From JBIQKZ01 sp044464765 (lineage in GTDB: Bacteria > Pseudomonadota > Gammaproteobacteria > Burkholderiales > Burkholderiaceae_B): a stretch of 64,000 nucleotides of DNA. The stretch is from the NCBI GenBank assembly GCA_044464765.1, contig JBIQKZ010000015.1, positions 54,455 through 118,454 on the forward strand. Direction: 5' to 3'. Both the position numbers and the translations under genes were made by a program. Shown here piece after piece: positions 8,112 through 16,302 of this stretch (the first letter of the stretch is position 1; each line of letters starts with the position of its first letter). Below the pieces are notes generated by a model. It searched no databases, had not been told where the DNA came from, and saw only the letters and a list, made by a program, of their open reading frames with translations.

Positions 8112-9268
8112 GACGTTCCCGCCGCTTCCGCGGCGTTCTCCGCCGGATCAAGCCCAGGCGGCAGCGATAATGCACCGGGTCGTTCTGGATAGGCTCCCGC
8201 GCCCGAGGCCCAGGCGCGGAGTTGATACACCCAGGCCAGTATCTCGGCCACCGCCGTATACAGGGTGGCAGGAATTTCCTGGCCGATGTCCACATGGCGA
8301 TGCAGGGCTCGCGCCAAGGGGGGCGCCTCTAGCACGGGCACATCGTGCTCCTGCGCCAAGGCCCGTATGCGGGCGGCAACCAGATCGGAACCCTTGGCCA
8401 CCACGCGCGGCGCCGCGCCCCGCCCGTCATGGTACTTTAGCGCCACAGCGTAATGGATCGGATTAGTCACCACGACATCGGCCGTGGGCACATCCGACAT
8501 CATGCGCCGTCGCGCCATCGCCCGTTGTTGCTGGCGGATACGTCCTTTGATGTATGGATCGCCGTCGCTTTCCTTGTGCTCCTGCTTGACATCCTGCCGC
8601 GACATCCGCAGTTTCTTGAAATGGCTGAACAATTGCCAGGGCGCATCGATCAGGACAATCAAAAACAAGGCCGCCACGATCAGGGCGCAGCAAAGCGCAA
8701 CCAGTCGCATGCCGCCGGTCAGGGCTTCGCTGGGCGAGGCATACATCAGGGAAATCATGTCGTTGCGGTAATGCCAGATGACGGCCCCACCGATCAGGCC
8801 AATGACCGAGGCTTTAGCCAGCGTCTTGAGCAGTTCGACCAGAGTCTGGGCCGAGAACATGCGCGCCACGCCTTTCAGCGGATTCAATCGCTCGAACTTG
8901 GGTTCGAGGGCCTTGGTCGAAAACACCAGCCCGCCAAGCGCCACCGACGAGAACACGGCGGCTACGACCAAGACGGCAAACACCGACAACAAGCTGCCCA
9001 AGGCGCGAAATGCGGATTCCGCCGCCAGGGCGGTCATGACTTGGGTATCACCCAATACCCGCGGGTCGAACCAGAGACCGGCCCGCAAAACCCCGGTCAA
9101 CGACTGGTACAACGCGCCTCCGGTCAGCCATAGGACGGCAACGCCTGATGCCAGCAATACAAAGGTGTTCAGTTCGCGCGAACGCACGACCTGCCCCTCC
9201 TCGCGCGCCTTTTCCAGGCGTCGAGGAGTGGCGGCCTCTGTCTTTTCGAGGTCGCTTTCCTCAGCCAT
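8108..9268 (-). CDS. flhB: Flagellar export specificity switch FlhB (NPIH variant)
   Basis: FlhB switches export from rod/hook to filament substrates after cleaving itself at Asn-Pro. The 386-aa product begins AEESDLEKTEAATPRRLEKAR, the canonical N terminus. It has four membrane segments and a cytoplasmic domain ending with a proline-rich tail. The autocleavage motif reads VVVTNPIHYAVALKY, so the usual NPTH is NPIH; the ATC codon at about 8457 is unambiguous in the sequence. Asn and Pro are kept. It heads the flhBAF unit, 91 bp after a chemoreceptor gene. Confidence 0.96.
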   Translation of the reverse strand: MAEESDLEKTEAATPRRLEKAREEGQVVRSRELNTFVLLASGVAVLWLTGGALYQSLTGVLRAGLWFDPRVLGDTQVMTALAAESAFRALGSLLSVFAVLVVAAVFSSVALGGLVFSTKALEPKFERLNPLKGVARMFSAQTLVELLKTLAKASVIGLIGGAVIWHYRNDMISLMYASPSEALTGGMRLVALCCALIVAALFLIVLIDAPWQLFSHFKKLRMSRQDVKQEHKESDGDPYIKGRIRQQQRAMARRRMMSDVPTADVVVTNPIHYAVALKYHDGRGAAPRVVAKGSDLVAARIRALAQEHDVPVLEAPPLARALHRHVDIGQEIPATLYTAVAEILAWVYQLRAWASGAGAYPERPGALSLPPGLDPAENAAEAAGTS

Positions 9269-9359
9269 TACTATTCAAGTCCCGGTTCACCCATGGTAAG
9301 CGATGATTCTAGAGACTTCGGTGAACGGATAATCGCCGAAGCAACGGCGATAAAACCGT

Positions 9360-10877
9360 TCAGTTTGCTGCGCTCAGGCCTTTTTCAAAATTACTGTAGT
9401 CGACTCCAATACGCACAGCTCCCCAACGCACGCCATCAATGTCCAGCGGCAGCGACACATCGGTAATAATTTCGCCCGTGTCGCGCATATGCGTCTGGCA
9501 TAAAACACCACGCTCGTTGCGTACGGCGGCCAGGCTGAAATCGTCGTCGAAAATGCGCTTATGGCGCACATGAACATTGTCGTGCACCGGATCGCCGGTG
9601 GGGCTCTTGCTGTAACGGGAGTTATGCGTGGGGCAATAACCGTTCTTGTCGAGTAGAACCGAGTAATAGCCCGCCGGAACCTGCGAGAGAACGTAATCCA
9701 GCAATAGCTGCAAAGGCTGCTCGATCGCGCCATCGTAGCGAGTCTGGAATCTGGCCGGGTCACTGCCCGCGATGCGCTGATACTGGCAATCGAAGATGTC
9801 GATATTCTGGCGCTTGGCCTGGTCCAGCATCTTGACGCAAGCCGAACGCATGCTGCGCAGCGTGTTGGCCAACCAATCGTAGGGGGTGTCGCCGGTTCGC
9901 AAGGTGGACAATTGCGCCTGCAGGCTTTCAGTCTTGCCGCGCACCGCCTGCACCTGATCGCTCATGGTGACCATCCGATTCTGCACTTGGGCGCTCAGTT
10001 CAGCAATGCGCGCAATCGCATGGCTCATTTCCTGATTCGTCGCGTTCACTTGGGCGACATTGCCGGCCATCTGCCCCATCTGGCCGTCCATCCGGTCAAA
10101 GTCGGTCACGAACTGATCGAATTGCTGCGTGAAGCTGCTGACCACTTTTTCGGACGTGGAAAGATCCAGATGAATGTCGTTGGTCTGCGAGCGGGTGCTG
10201 GACACGAGATCCAGGATTTCAGTGGTGTGGCGGACAATGTCGCCGGTGGCAAGGTTCACGCGCTCGGCCAACTTGCCGACCTCGGTGGCCACCACGGCGA
10301 ACCCACGGCCTGCCTCGCCGGCACGCGCGGCCTCCACCCCCGCATTCAGCGCCAGCAGATGCGTCTGCAAGGCGATGTCTTTGATCAGCCGGCTGGTATC
10401 CCCCACCGAGACGGCCCTCTGGCTTAGTTGCGTCACCACGCCGGAAAAGACATCCATCTGTCCCGTTACGCGGGACACGCGTTGCTGTAGTTCGGTGAGT
10501 TGCTTGAGCGTTTGATTGGCCACGGCAAGTTGAGCGCTGCACATCTGGGCAACTTCGTTGACCCGTTCGGCGGTTTCCGCCGATACGGCCTCGATCTGGC
10601 GGCCGCTGACGGCCAGCGCCTGCGCTTGGCCGCTTTGCTCGGAAGCCAGTTGCCGGCAGGCTTGCGCCTGGGAATGCAGCCTCGCGGTATTCAGGGCAAT
10701 GTCGATCACGGCTTCACGCATGTTCACCAGGCCCAGGCGCACGGCGCCCAGCAATCGCGACATCGGCAAGGCAACGGGGCTAAGCGACCACGCGCGATCA
10801 GCAAAAGTCGCCTTGCCGCGATGGATCCGGCTTAACAAACGATACAAGCCTACGGTGCGCTTCTTTTTATATTTCAT
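9360..10877 (-). CDS. Soluble methyl-accepting chemotaxis receptor with C-terminal sensor domain
   Basis: This 505-aa receptor has a short basic N terminus and no convincing membrane segments. The MCP signalling domain occupies ~60-300, with the hairpin tip IALQTHLLALNAGVEAARAGE and GRGFAVVATEVGKLAERV. The C-terminal ~170 residues resemble a PAS/Cache-like fold (PAGYYSVLLDKNGYCPTHN, then LPLDIDGVRWGAVRIGVDYS). This reverses the usual sensor-signal order. It starts 8 bp after the cheZ stop in the che operon, so it probably signals to CheA from the cytoplasm. The ligand is unknown. Confidence 0.85.
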   Translation of the reverse strand: MKYKKKRTVGLYRLLSRIHRGKATFADRAWSLSPVALPMSRLLGAVRLGLVNMREAVIDIALNTARLHSQAQACRQLASEQSGQAQALAVSGRQIEAVSAETAERVNEVAQMCSAQLAVANQTLKQLTELQQRVSRVTGQMDVFSGVVTQLSQRAVSVGDTSRLIKDIALQTHLLALNAGVEAARAGEAGRGFAVVATEVGKLAERVNLATGDIVRHTTEILDLVSSTRSQTNDIHLDLSTSEKVVSSFTQQFDQFVTDFDRMDGQMGQMAGNVAQVNATNQEMSHAIARIAELSAQVQNRMVTMSDQVQAVRGKTESLQAQLSTLRTGDTPYDWLANTLRSMRSACVKMLDQAKRQNIDIFDCQYQRIAGSDPARFQTRYDGAIEQPLQLLLDYVLSQVPAGYYSVLLDKNGYCPTHNSRYSKSPTGDPVHDNVHVRHKRIFDDDFSLAAVRNERGVLCQTHMRDTGEIITDVSLPLDIDGVRWGAVRIGVDYSNFEKGLSAAN

Positions 10878-10885
10878 GCTTCCCC

Positions 10886-11524
10886 CTATAAGCCGAGGCT
10901 GGCCAGCAGATCGTCGACCTGGCCCTGGTCGGTGACGACATCCGGCTTGCCGTCAGGACTGATTTGCGGACCGTTCATCAGCGACAGGGTTTCCTCGCGC
11001 TTCTCGCGCGGGGCGTTGTCGATCAGGACCTGCACCAGTTCACTCTCGATCGCGCTGATGACACCCAACATGCGCGTAATGACCTGTCCGGTGAGGTCCT
11101 GGAAATCCTGGGCCATAATGATTTCCATTACGCGGCTCAGGGTAGGCTGAGTTGCATCCGGCACTTCTTTCAACAAGGCACGCGTATCGTCGACCAGAAC
11201 CCGCGCCTCGGCCAGTTCAACCGGTTGGGCGAACCAGACGTCCCAACGCTCGTCAAGAGCTTTCGCGCGCCGTTGCAACGACTCTTGCAGCGGCTGGATT
11301 TCCTCGGCTGCGTTCAGGACACGGTTTGCCGCCTGTTCTGTCATGCGAGCGACGTAGTCCAGTCGATCGCGGGCATCGGGGATGGCCTCTGCCGCCTCTT
11401 TGATGGCGTGATCCAGGCCTAGCTCGCGCATACTTTCACGCAACATCCGCGTTAGCTGGGCAATGCGTAAAATAAGCTCTTCAGGCCTTTCTTCGCCGTT
11501 GTTCGTCAGTTGGTCTGCGGACAT
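10886..11524 (-). CDS. cheZ: CheY-P phosphatase CheZ
   Basis: CheZ dephosphorylates CheY-P and shortens the switch signal. The 212-aa helical product contains the catalytic segment MAQDFQDLTGQVITRML, with the conserved Asp and Gln of the family. It ends with VDDLLASLGL, matching the C-terminal CheY-binding peptide. It lies 20 bp after cheY, as usual for beta- and gammaproteobacteria. Confidence 0.95.
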   Translation of the reverse strand: MSADQLTNNGEERPEELILRIAQLTRMLRESMRELGLDHAIKEAAEAIPDARDRLDYVARMTEQAANRVLNAAEEIQPLQESLQRRAKALDERWDVWFAQPVELAEARVLVDDTRALLKEVPDATQPTLSRVMEIIMAQDFQDLTGQVITRMLGVISAIESELVQVLIDNAPREKREETLSLMNGPQISPDGKPDVVTDQGQVDDLLASLGL

Positions 11525-11544
11525 AGACTATCCCCTTATGGTCA

Positions 11545-11934
11545 TCAGGATTCGATCTTCTCGAATATTTTGTTTAGTTTTTCCTCGAGGGTGGCTGCGG
11601 TAAATGGCTTCACGACATAACCGCTGGCGCCCGCCTGGGCCGCCGCGATAATGTTTTCCTTTTTTGCCTCGGCTGTCACCATCAGCAAGGGAAGCTTGGC
11701 CAGGACCGAATCGGCGCGAATGGCCTTCAGCATTTCCAGCCCATCCATATTGGGCATATTCCAATCAGACACCACAATATCGAAGTTTCCATTACGCAGC
11801 TTTTCAAGACCCATGACACCGTCTTCAGCCTCATCGACATTTTCGTATCCCAGATCCTTCAACAGGTTCTTGATAATGCGCCGCATCGTGGGAAAGTCGT
11901 CAACCACTAGAATTTTGATGGTTTTCTGTACCAC
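11545..11934 (-). CDS. cheY: Chemotaxis response regulator CheY
   Basis: A single receiver domain of 129 aa. The acid pocket is Asp12-Asp13, the phosphoacceptor Asp57 (VVSDWNMPNMDGL), Thr87 and Lys109 (VVKPF), all at the canonical E. coli numbering. CheY-P binds FliM and reverses the motor. The gene lies 41 bp after cheB and 20 bp before cheZ. Confidence 0.97.
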   Translation of the reverse strand: MVQKTIKILVVDDFPTMRRIIKNLLKDLGYENVDEAEDGVMGLEKLRNGNFDIVVSDWNMPNMDGLEMLKAIRADSVLAKLPLLMVTAEAKKENIIAAAQAGASGYVVKPFTAATLEEKLNKIFEKIES

Positions 11935-11975
11935 TTAATACTCTCCAAGTTAAGAAAAACACGGGACCGCCTGCA

Positions 11976-13049
11976 TCAGACCCGATGGCCGTAGGCCCCT
12001 GCGCTTGCCAGTAGCCGGTCGCTGATCTCCGGCAGGGGTACTGCTATATCGGCGGCGCCGATCAGCAATGCTTCGCGCGGCATGCCAAACACCACGCACG
12101 TAGCTTCGTCTTGTGCGTAAGTGATGGCGCCGGCCTGCTTCATGGCCAGCAAACCCTGTGCGCCATCCTTGCCCATGCCCGTCAGGATGACACCCACGGC
12201 ATTCTTCCCGGCAACCTGCGCCACCGAGTCGAACAGAACATCCACCGAAGGGCGATGCCGGTTGACCGGATCGGTGGCCTCGAGTTTGATGACGTAATTG
12301 GCGCCCGAGCGCGCCAGCTTCATGTGGGCGATACCGCCAGGCGCCAAATAGACATGGCCCGGCAGAACCCGTTGGCCGTCTTCTGCCTCGTGGACCTGGA
12401 CGGCGCAAAGACCGTCAAGCCGTTGTACAAACGACCGAGTAAAGCCAGCCGGCATATGCTGGGTAATGAGCACGGCCGGACTATTGGCCGGCATAGGTTC
12501 AAGCACTTGGCGTATGGCCTCGGTGCCGCCGGTGGACGCGCCAATGGCGATGATTTTTTCTGTTGTCGAGAACACGATGGCCCGCCGCTGCACAGCCTGT
12601 CTCGGTACAACTGCGGCGCCGGCGGCGATGCGCGGGCGCGAATGCGCGGCGGCGCGGATCTTGTCGGCAATCAGTTCACTGTAGTCCAGAAGACCGTCGC
12701 GCAAGCCCAGCTTGGGCTTGGTCACGAAGTCAACCGCGCCCAATTCGAGCGCCCGCAGCGTCACTTCGGAATTGCGTTCGGTCAGCGACGACACCATAAC
12801 GACGGGCATGGGCCGCAAGCGCATCAGGCGCTCCAGGAAGTCCAGGCCGTCCATGCGCGGCATTTCGACGTCCAGGGTCAGGACATCGGGATTGTGTTGC
12901 TTGATAAGCTCGCGCGCCACCAAGGGATCGGGCGCCACGGCCACCACCTGCATATCGGCATGGCTATTGATGATTTCAGTCATCAAGCCGCGCACCAGTG
13001 CGGAGTCGTCCACACACAGAACGGTAATTTTCTTGCCTATTTTGCTCAT
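11976..13049 (-). CDS. cheB: Chemoreceptor methylesterase / glutamine deamidase CheB
   Basis: CheB removes methyl groups from receptors, and is activated by CheA through its receiver domain. The 357-aa product has an N-terminal receiver (DD at 14-15, phospho-Asp60 in LTLDVEMPRMDGLDF) and a C-terminal esterase with the catalytic triad: Ser in GASTGG, His in TQHMPAGF and Asp in GMGKDGA. The gene follows cheR by 27 bp. No cheD is present between cheR and cheB. Confidence 0.97.
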   Translation of the reverse strand: MSKIGKKITVLCVDDSALVRGLMTEIINSHADMQVVAVAPDPLVARELIKQHNPDVLTLDVEMPRMDGLDFLERLMRLRPMPVVMVSSLTERNSEVTLRALELGAVDFVTKPKLGLRDGLLDYSELIADKIRAAAHSRPRIAAGAAVVPRQAVQRRAIVFSTTEKIIAIGASTGGTEAIRQVLEPMPANSPAVLITQHMPAGFTRSFVQRLDGLCAVQVHEAEDGQRVLPGHVYLAPGGIAHMKLARSGANYVIKLEATDPVNRHRPSVDVLFDSVAQVAGKNAVGVILTGMGKDGAQGLLAMKQAGAITYAQDEATCVVFGMPREALLIGAADIAVPLPEISDRLLASAGAYGHRV

Positions 13050-13076
13050 ACATCAATCCGTCTATCCAGCATGCCG

Positions 13077-13910
13077 CTACACCGCCACATAAACTGTCTG
13101 ACCACGCAACTTGAACGCTTTGGTCAGATAGGTAAGGTTTTCTGAATGACCTGCAAATAAAAGCCCCCCGGGTTTCATGACTGCGGCAAACCTTTCAAGC
13201 ACACGACTTTGCGTTTGCTTGTCAAAGTAGATCATGGTGTTCCGACAGAAGATTGCGTCGAATTTTTCCGTCGGCCACGAGGGACTGATCAAATTGAATG
13301 GTTCAAAGCGGATCATGTCGTGGAGCACGGGCTTGACGCGCACCAGTCCCGCCTTGGCGCCCTTGCCACGATAAAAGTATTTCTTCAGCAGAGGTTCGGG
13401 GATGGACGCCACCCGCTCCATGGAATACATGCCCGCTCGCGCCGACTCGATGGCCCGTGTATCGATATCTGTAGCCAGGATTGAGCATCGCGTTTGAGCC
13501 TGCGGCATTGATTCCTGCAAAGTGATGGCGATGGAGTAGGCCTCTTCCCCCGTTGACGCGGCGGACGTCCATATCGACACTGGAGTTTCACGGCCGCGCA
13601 CAAAATCGGCCAACAGTTCGAAGTGATGTTTTTCCCGAAAGAACGCGGTGTGATTGATGGTAAACGCATTGACGAACGCGTTCCATTCGGTCGACTGCGG
13701 ATTCTGTTCCAGAAACGCCAGATAATCGGCAGCCGACGCCACCCCAATCCTTTGAGCACGCCGATCCAGGGTTCGCGCGGCCATTTCGTGTTTATGCGTG
13801 CCGAGCACAATTCCCGAACGCTGACGCAAAAGGCGTGCTGCCCGCTCAAGCTCGAGAAGATCGATCTGGGGTTGTTCCTGCATCAAGCTCTGGTATTGCG
13901 GGCTTGGCAT
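13077..13910 (-). CDS. cheR: Chemoreceptor methyltransferase CheR
   Basis: CheR methylates receptor glutamates using S-adenosylmethionine. The 277-aa product has the N-terminal helical domain (~1-85), the adenosylmethionine pocket (SIWTSAASTGEEAYSIAITL at ~135-155) and a C-terminal block FDAIFCRNTMIYFDKQTQ and LFAGHSENL, all standard for CheR. Neither receptor in the window ends with the NWETF-type CheR tether. The gene lies 6 bp after the membrane receptor gene. Confidence 0.96.
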   Translation of the reverse strand: MPSPQYQSLMQEQPQIDLLELERAARLLRQRSGIVLGTHKHEMAARTLDRRAQRIGVASAADYLAFLEQNPQSTEWNAFVNAFTINHTAFFREKHHFELLADFVRGRETPVSIWTSAASTGEEAYSIAITLQESMPQAQTRCSILATDIDTRAIESARAGMYSMERVASIPEPLLKKYFYRGKGAKAGLVRVKPVLHDMIRFEPFNLISPSWPTEKFDAIFCRNTMIYFDKQTQSRVLERFAAVMKPGGLLFAGHSENLTYLTKAFKLRGQTVYVAV

Positions 13911-13916
13911 GGGGCG

Positions 13917-15671
13917 TCAGCTTCCCTGAGGGGCAAGTAGATGCAGATCGGCGCCGAACGACTCGGCCTTGTCATTGGCGGGCGGCAGGCGATGCCCTGG
14001 CTGTGCGGCTTGCTGCAATTGTGCCGCGGGCGCCTCGATGACATCAGCGGCGTTGATCTTGAAGACCGATACCGCCTGGCTAAGCCGCGTCGCCTGGTCT
14101 TGCAGGGAGCCGGCGGCGGCCGCCGCCTGCTCGACCAGAGCCGCATTCTGCTGAACCACGGAATCCATTTGCGTCACAGCCACATTCACCTGCGCAATGC
14201 CATCAGCCTGCTCTTGGGAAGCCGATGATATTTCGGCCATGATGGTCGTGACGCCCTGAACCGACGACACAACATCGCGCATGATGGCGCCCGCCTGATC
14301 CGCCTGCTTGGCCCCTGTGCGTATCGTATCAACCGACTCTTCGATCAAGGTTTTGATTTCTTTTGCCGCCTGGGCGCTACGCTGGGCCAGCGACCTGACT
14401 TCGCCGGCAACAACGGCAAAGCCTTTGCCTTGCTCACCGGCCCGCGCTGCTTCAACAGCGGCATTCAGCGCCAGAATATTGGTCTGGAAGGCAATGCCAT
14501 CGATCACACTGACAATTTCAGCAATCTTGCCCGAGCTGGATGAGATTTCATCCATGGCGCCGACCACCGACGTTACGGCGGCCCCACCGCGCCGGGCCAC
14601 CTGCGACGCATCTTGAGCCAGGCTATTGGCCTGCTCTGCGTTATCCGTATTCTGGCGAACCGTACCCGCCAACTGCTCCATGCTGGCAGCGGTTTCCTGC
14701 AAGGAGGCCGCCTGCTGTTCGGTCCGGCTGCTCAGGTCGGTGTTCCCCATGAAGATCTCGCGCGAACCCAGGGTGATTTCCTCGACCCCAAGACGAACCT
14801 CGGACACCGTGCGGGTAAGACTTTCCTGCATTCGGCGCAAGGCTTCGTACAAGACACCGATTTCATTGCGCGAACGCACTTCGATGCGCTGGGTAAGATC
14901 GCCCGCCGCAATGCGGTCGAAATGCTGGCCAGCGCTGCGCAGCGGCCGCAAAACCACTCGCCCCAAAAAGGCATACACCAGCAAGGAAATAATCAAGGAA
15001 GCCACCAGGCCGGCGGCCACCAATTGCAAAATGAGCACGTAATGTGCGTGCTCGTCGGCCTGAACCTGGTCGATCCAGGCTTGCTGGTAGGCATTGAAAT
15101 CCCGGAACGCGCCATAAAGATCCTCTTGCAGGTATTCTCCGGTGCCGTCTTTATACGCGTTATAGCCTTCGACATCGCCTTGCTGCAGATAGCTGAACAA
15201 CGGCTCCACTCCGCCATTCATCAGTGAAGCATAGCTATTGCTGATCTGGGTGAAAACCCTTTCCGACTGCTCCCCAAGCAACGCTTGGTATTCCTGGTAC
15301 TTTGCCTTGGAGAGATCGAATTCCTGGCCGGCCTTTTCAAGAAACGGCTCGACCGCGCCGGCCATCGTTCCAAACACAAGGGTTTCACCGGTGGGATCAG
15401 CCAGGGCGGCTGCCTCTTGCTGACGATAGCTAAGAATAGCCTCGACTCCCAGACCCAGATTCACCTGGACGCCTTTAAAGTGATCTATCGCCTGGCTTAA
15501 GGTTGCCCTGACATTCTGCGCGTGGATAACGCGCTCGAGCACCTGATTGCTGGCTCGTATCGAGAACAGCCCCATCCCGGCCCCCACCAGAAGCATCACA
15601 ACGAAAAAAATCAGGGCCAGCATCAGGCTGGTGCGCACTTTCAGATTCTTGAACAAAGCAATTCGGCTCAT
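13917..15671 (-). CDS. Transmembrane methyl-accepting chemotaxis receptor (Tsr/Tar type)
   Basis: The start at 15671 (MSRIALFKNLKVR) has an AAGGAGGGAC ribosome site, giving 584 aa; a longer reading is unsupported. It has one N-terminal membrane segment (~residues 13-35), a periplasmic helical-bundle sensor to ~190, a second membrane segment (LVASLIISLLVYAFLG), HAMP, and the signalling domain with IAFQTNILALNAAVEAARAGE and GKGFAVVAGEVRSLAQRSA. The ligand cannot be told. An ACCGATAAC box upstream (around 15714-15722, minus) is reminiscent of a sigma-28 -10 element, but no well-spaced -35 is seen. Confidence 0.94.
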   Translation of the reverse strand: MSRIALFKNLKVRTSLMLALIFFVVMLLVGAGMGLFSIRASNQVLERVIHAQNVRATLSQAIDHFKGVQVNLGLGVEAILSYRQQEAAALADPTGETLVFGTMAGAVEPFLEKAGQEFDLSKAKYQEYQALLGEQSERVFTQISNSYASLMNGGVEPLFSYLQQGDVEGYNAYKDGTGEYLQEDLYGAFRDFNAYQQAWIDQVQADEHAHYVLILQLVAAGLVASLIISLLVYAFLGRVVLRPLRSAGQHFDRIAAGDLTQRIEVRSRNEIGVLYEALRRMQESLTRTVSEVRLGVEEITLGSREIFMGNTDLSSRTEQQAASLQETAASMEQLAGTVRQNTDNAEQANSLAQDASQVARRGGAAVTSVVGAMDEISSSSGKIAEIVSVIDGIAFQTNILALNAAVEAARAGEQGKGFAVVAGEVRSLAQRSAQAAKEIKTLIEESVDTIRTGAKQADQAGAIMRDVVSSVQGVTTIMAEISSASQEQADGIAQVNVAVTQMDSVVQQNAALVEQAAAAAGSLQDQATRLSQAVSVFKINAADVIEAPAAQLQQAAQPGHRLPPANDKAESFGADLHLLAPQGS

Positions 15672-15773
15672 TAAGTCCCTCCTTGGCGGCTTTCGGCCGC
15701 ACCACAATTTATTGTTATCGGTGCTCGCGCCTTCTTTGTCAGCTTGGCCGAGCCGTGAACGCGGCTGACGCCC

Positions 15774-16277
15774 TCAGGCAATGGCGGCCTGTTCCACCAG
15801 CGCCATCTCGCTGCTGGTCATCAGGCGTTCGATATCCACAAGAATCAGCATCCGTTCGCCCAGCGTGCCGATGCCTGTGAGGTATTCGGTGGAGAACGCC
15901 GTGCCGAACTGAGGCGCGGCGCTAATTTGCGATGCTTGCAACATCAGGACATCGGACACGCCATCCACCACCACACCCACGACGCGATTTGCCAAATTCA
16001 GGATGACGACCACAGTCTGGTTGTTGTATTCAACATTCTCCAGATTGAACTTGATACGCATATCAACAATCGGCACGATAATGCCGCGCAGGTTGGTCAC
16101 CCCTTTGATGAACGACGGCACATTGGCAATACGCGTCACGCTTTGGCTGTCATAGCCGCGGATCTCCTGCACTTTGAGGATATCGATGCCGTACTCTTGC
16201 GTGGCCAGGGTGAAGACCAGAAACTCTTTGCCTGTGTCGTCAATTTGGCCGCTGTTCGCCTCGGCTTTGTTCAACAT
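15774..16277 (-). CDS. cheW: Chemotaxis coupling protein CheW
   Basis: CheW links receptors to the CheA kinase. The 167-aa product is a single CheW domain with the typical blocks FLVFTLATQEYGIDILKVQEI, PSFIKGVTNLRGIIVPIVDMR and GVVVDGVSDVL. It lies 25 bp after cheA and 102 bp before the membrane receptor gene, the largest gap inside the che cluster. Confidence 0.96.
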   Translation of the reverse strand: MLNKAEANSGQIDDTGKEFLVFTLATQEYGIDILKVQEIRGYDSQSVTRIANVPSFIKGVTNLRGIIVPIVDMRIKFNLENVEYNNQTVVVILNLANRVVGVVVDGVSDVLMLQASQISAAPQFGTAFSTEYLTGIGTLGERMLILVDIERLMTSSEMALVEQAAIA

Positions 16278-16302
16278 GGTTTTCTCCGTTCGCTTTGATG
16301 CT

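Noticed and set aside
6801..8192. Plus-strand frames of about 210-230 codons opposite flhA
   Set aside because: They are reverse readings of a conserved gene and have an unlikely amino-acid composition.
12111..13145. A 344-codon open frame on the plus strand opposite cheB
   Set aside because: It is antisense to a clear cheB with all catalytic residues, has a His/Arg/Gln-rich composition typical of reverse frames in GC-rich DNA, and no ribosome site.
15695..15722. Sigma-28-like promoter before the membrane chemoreceptor
   Set aside because: ACCGATAAC resembles the -10 but no -35 of the TAAAGTTT type is found at the right spacing; only noted in the gene entry.
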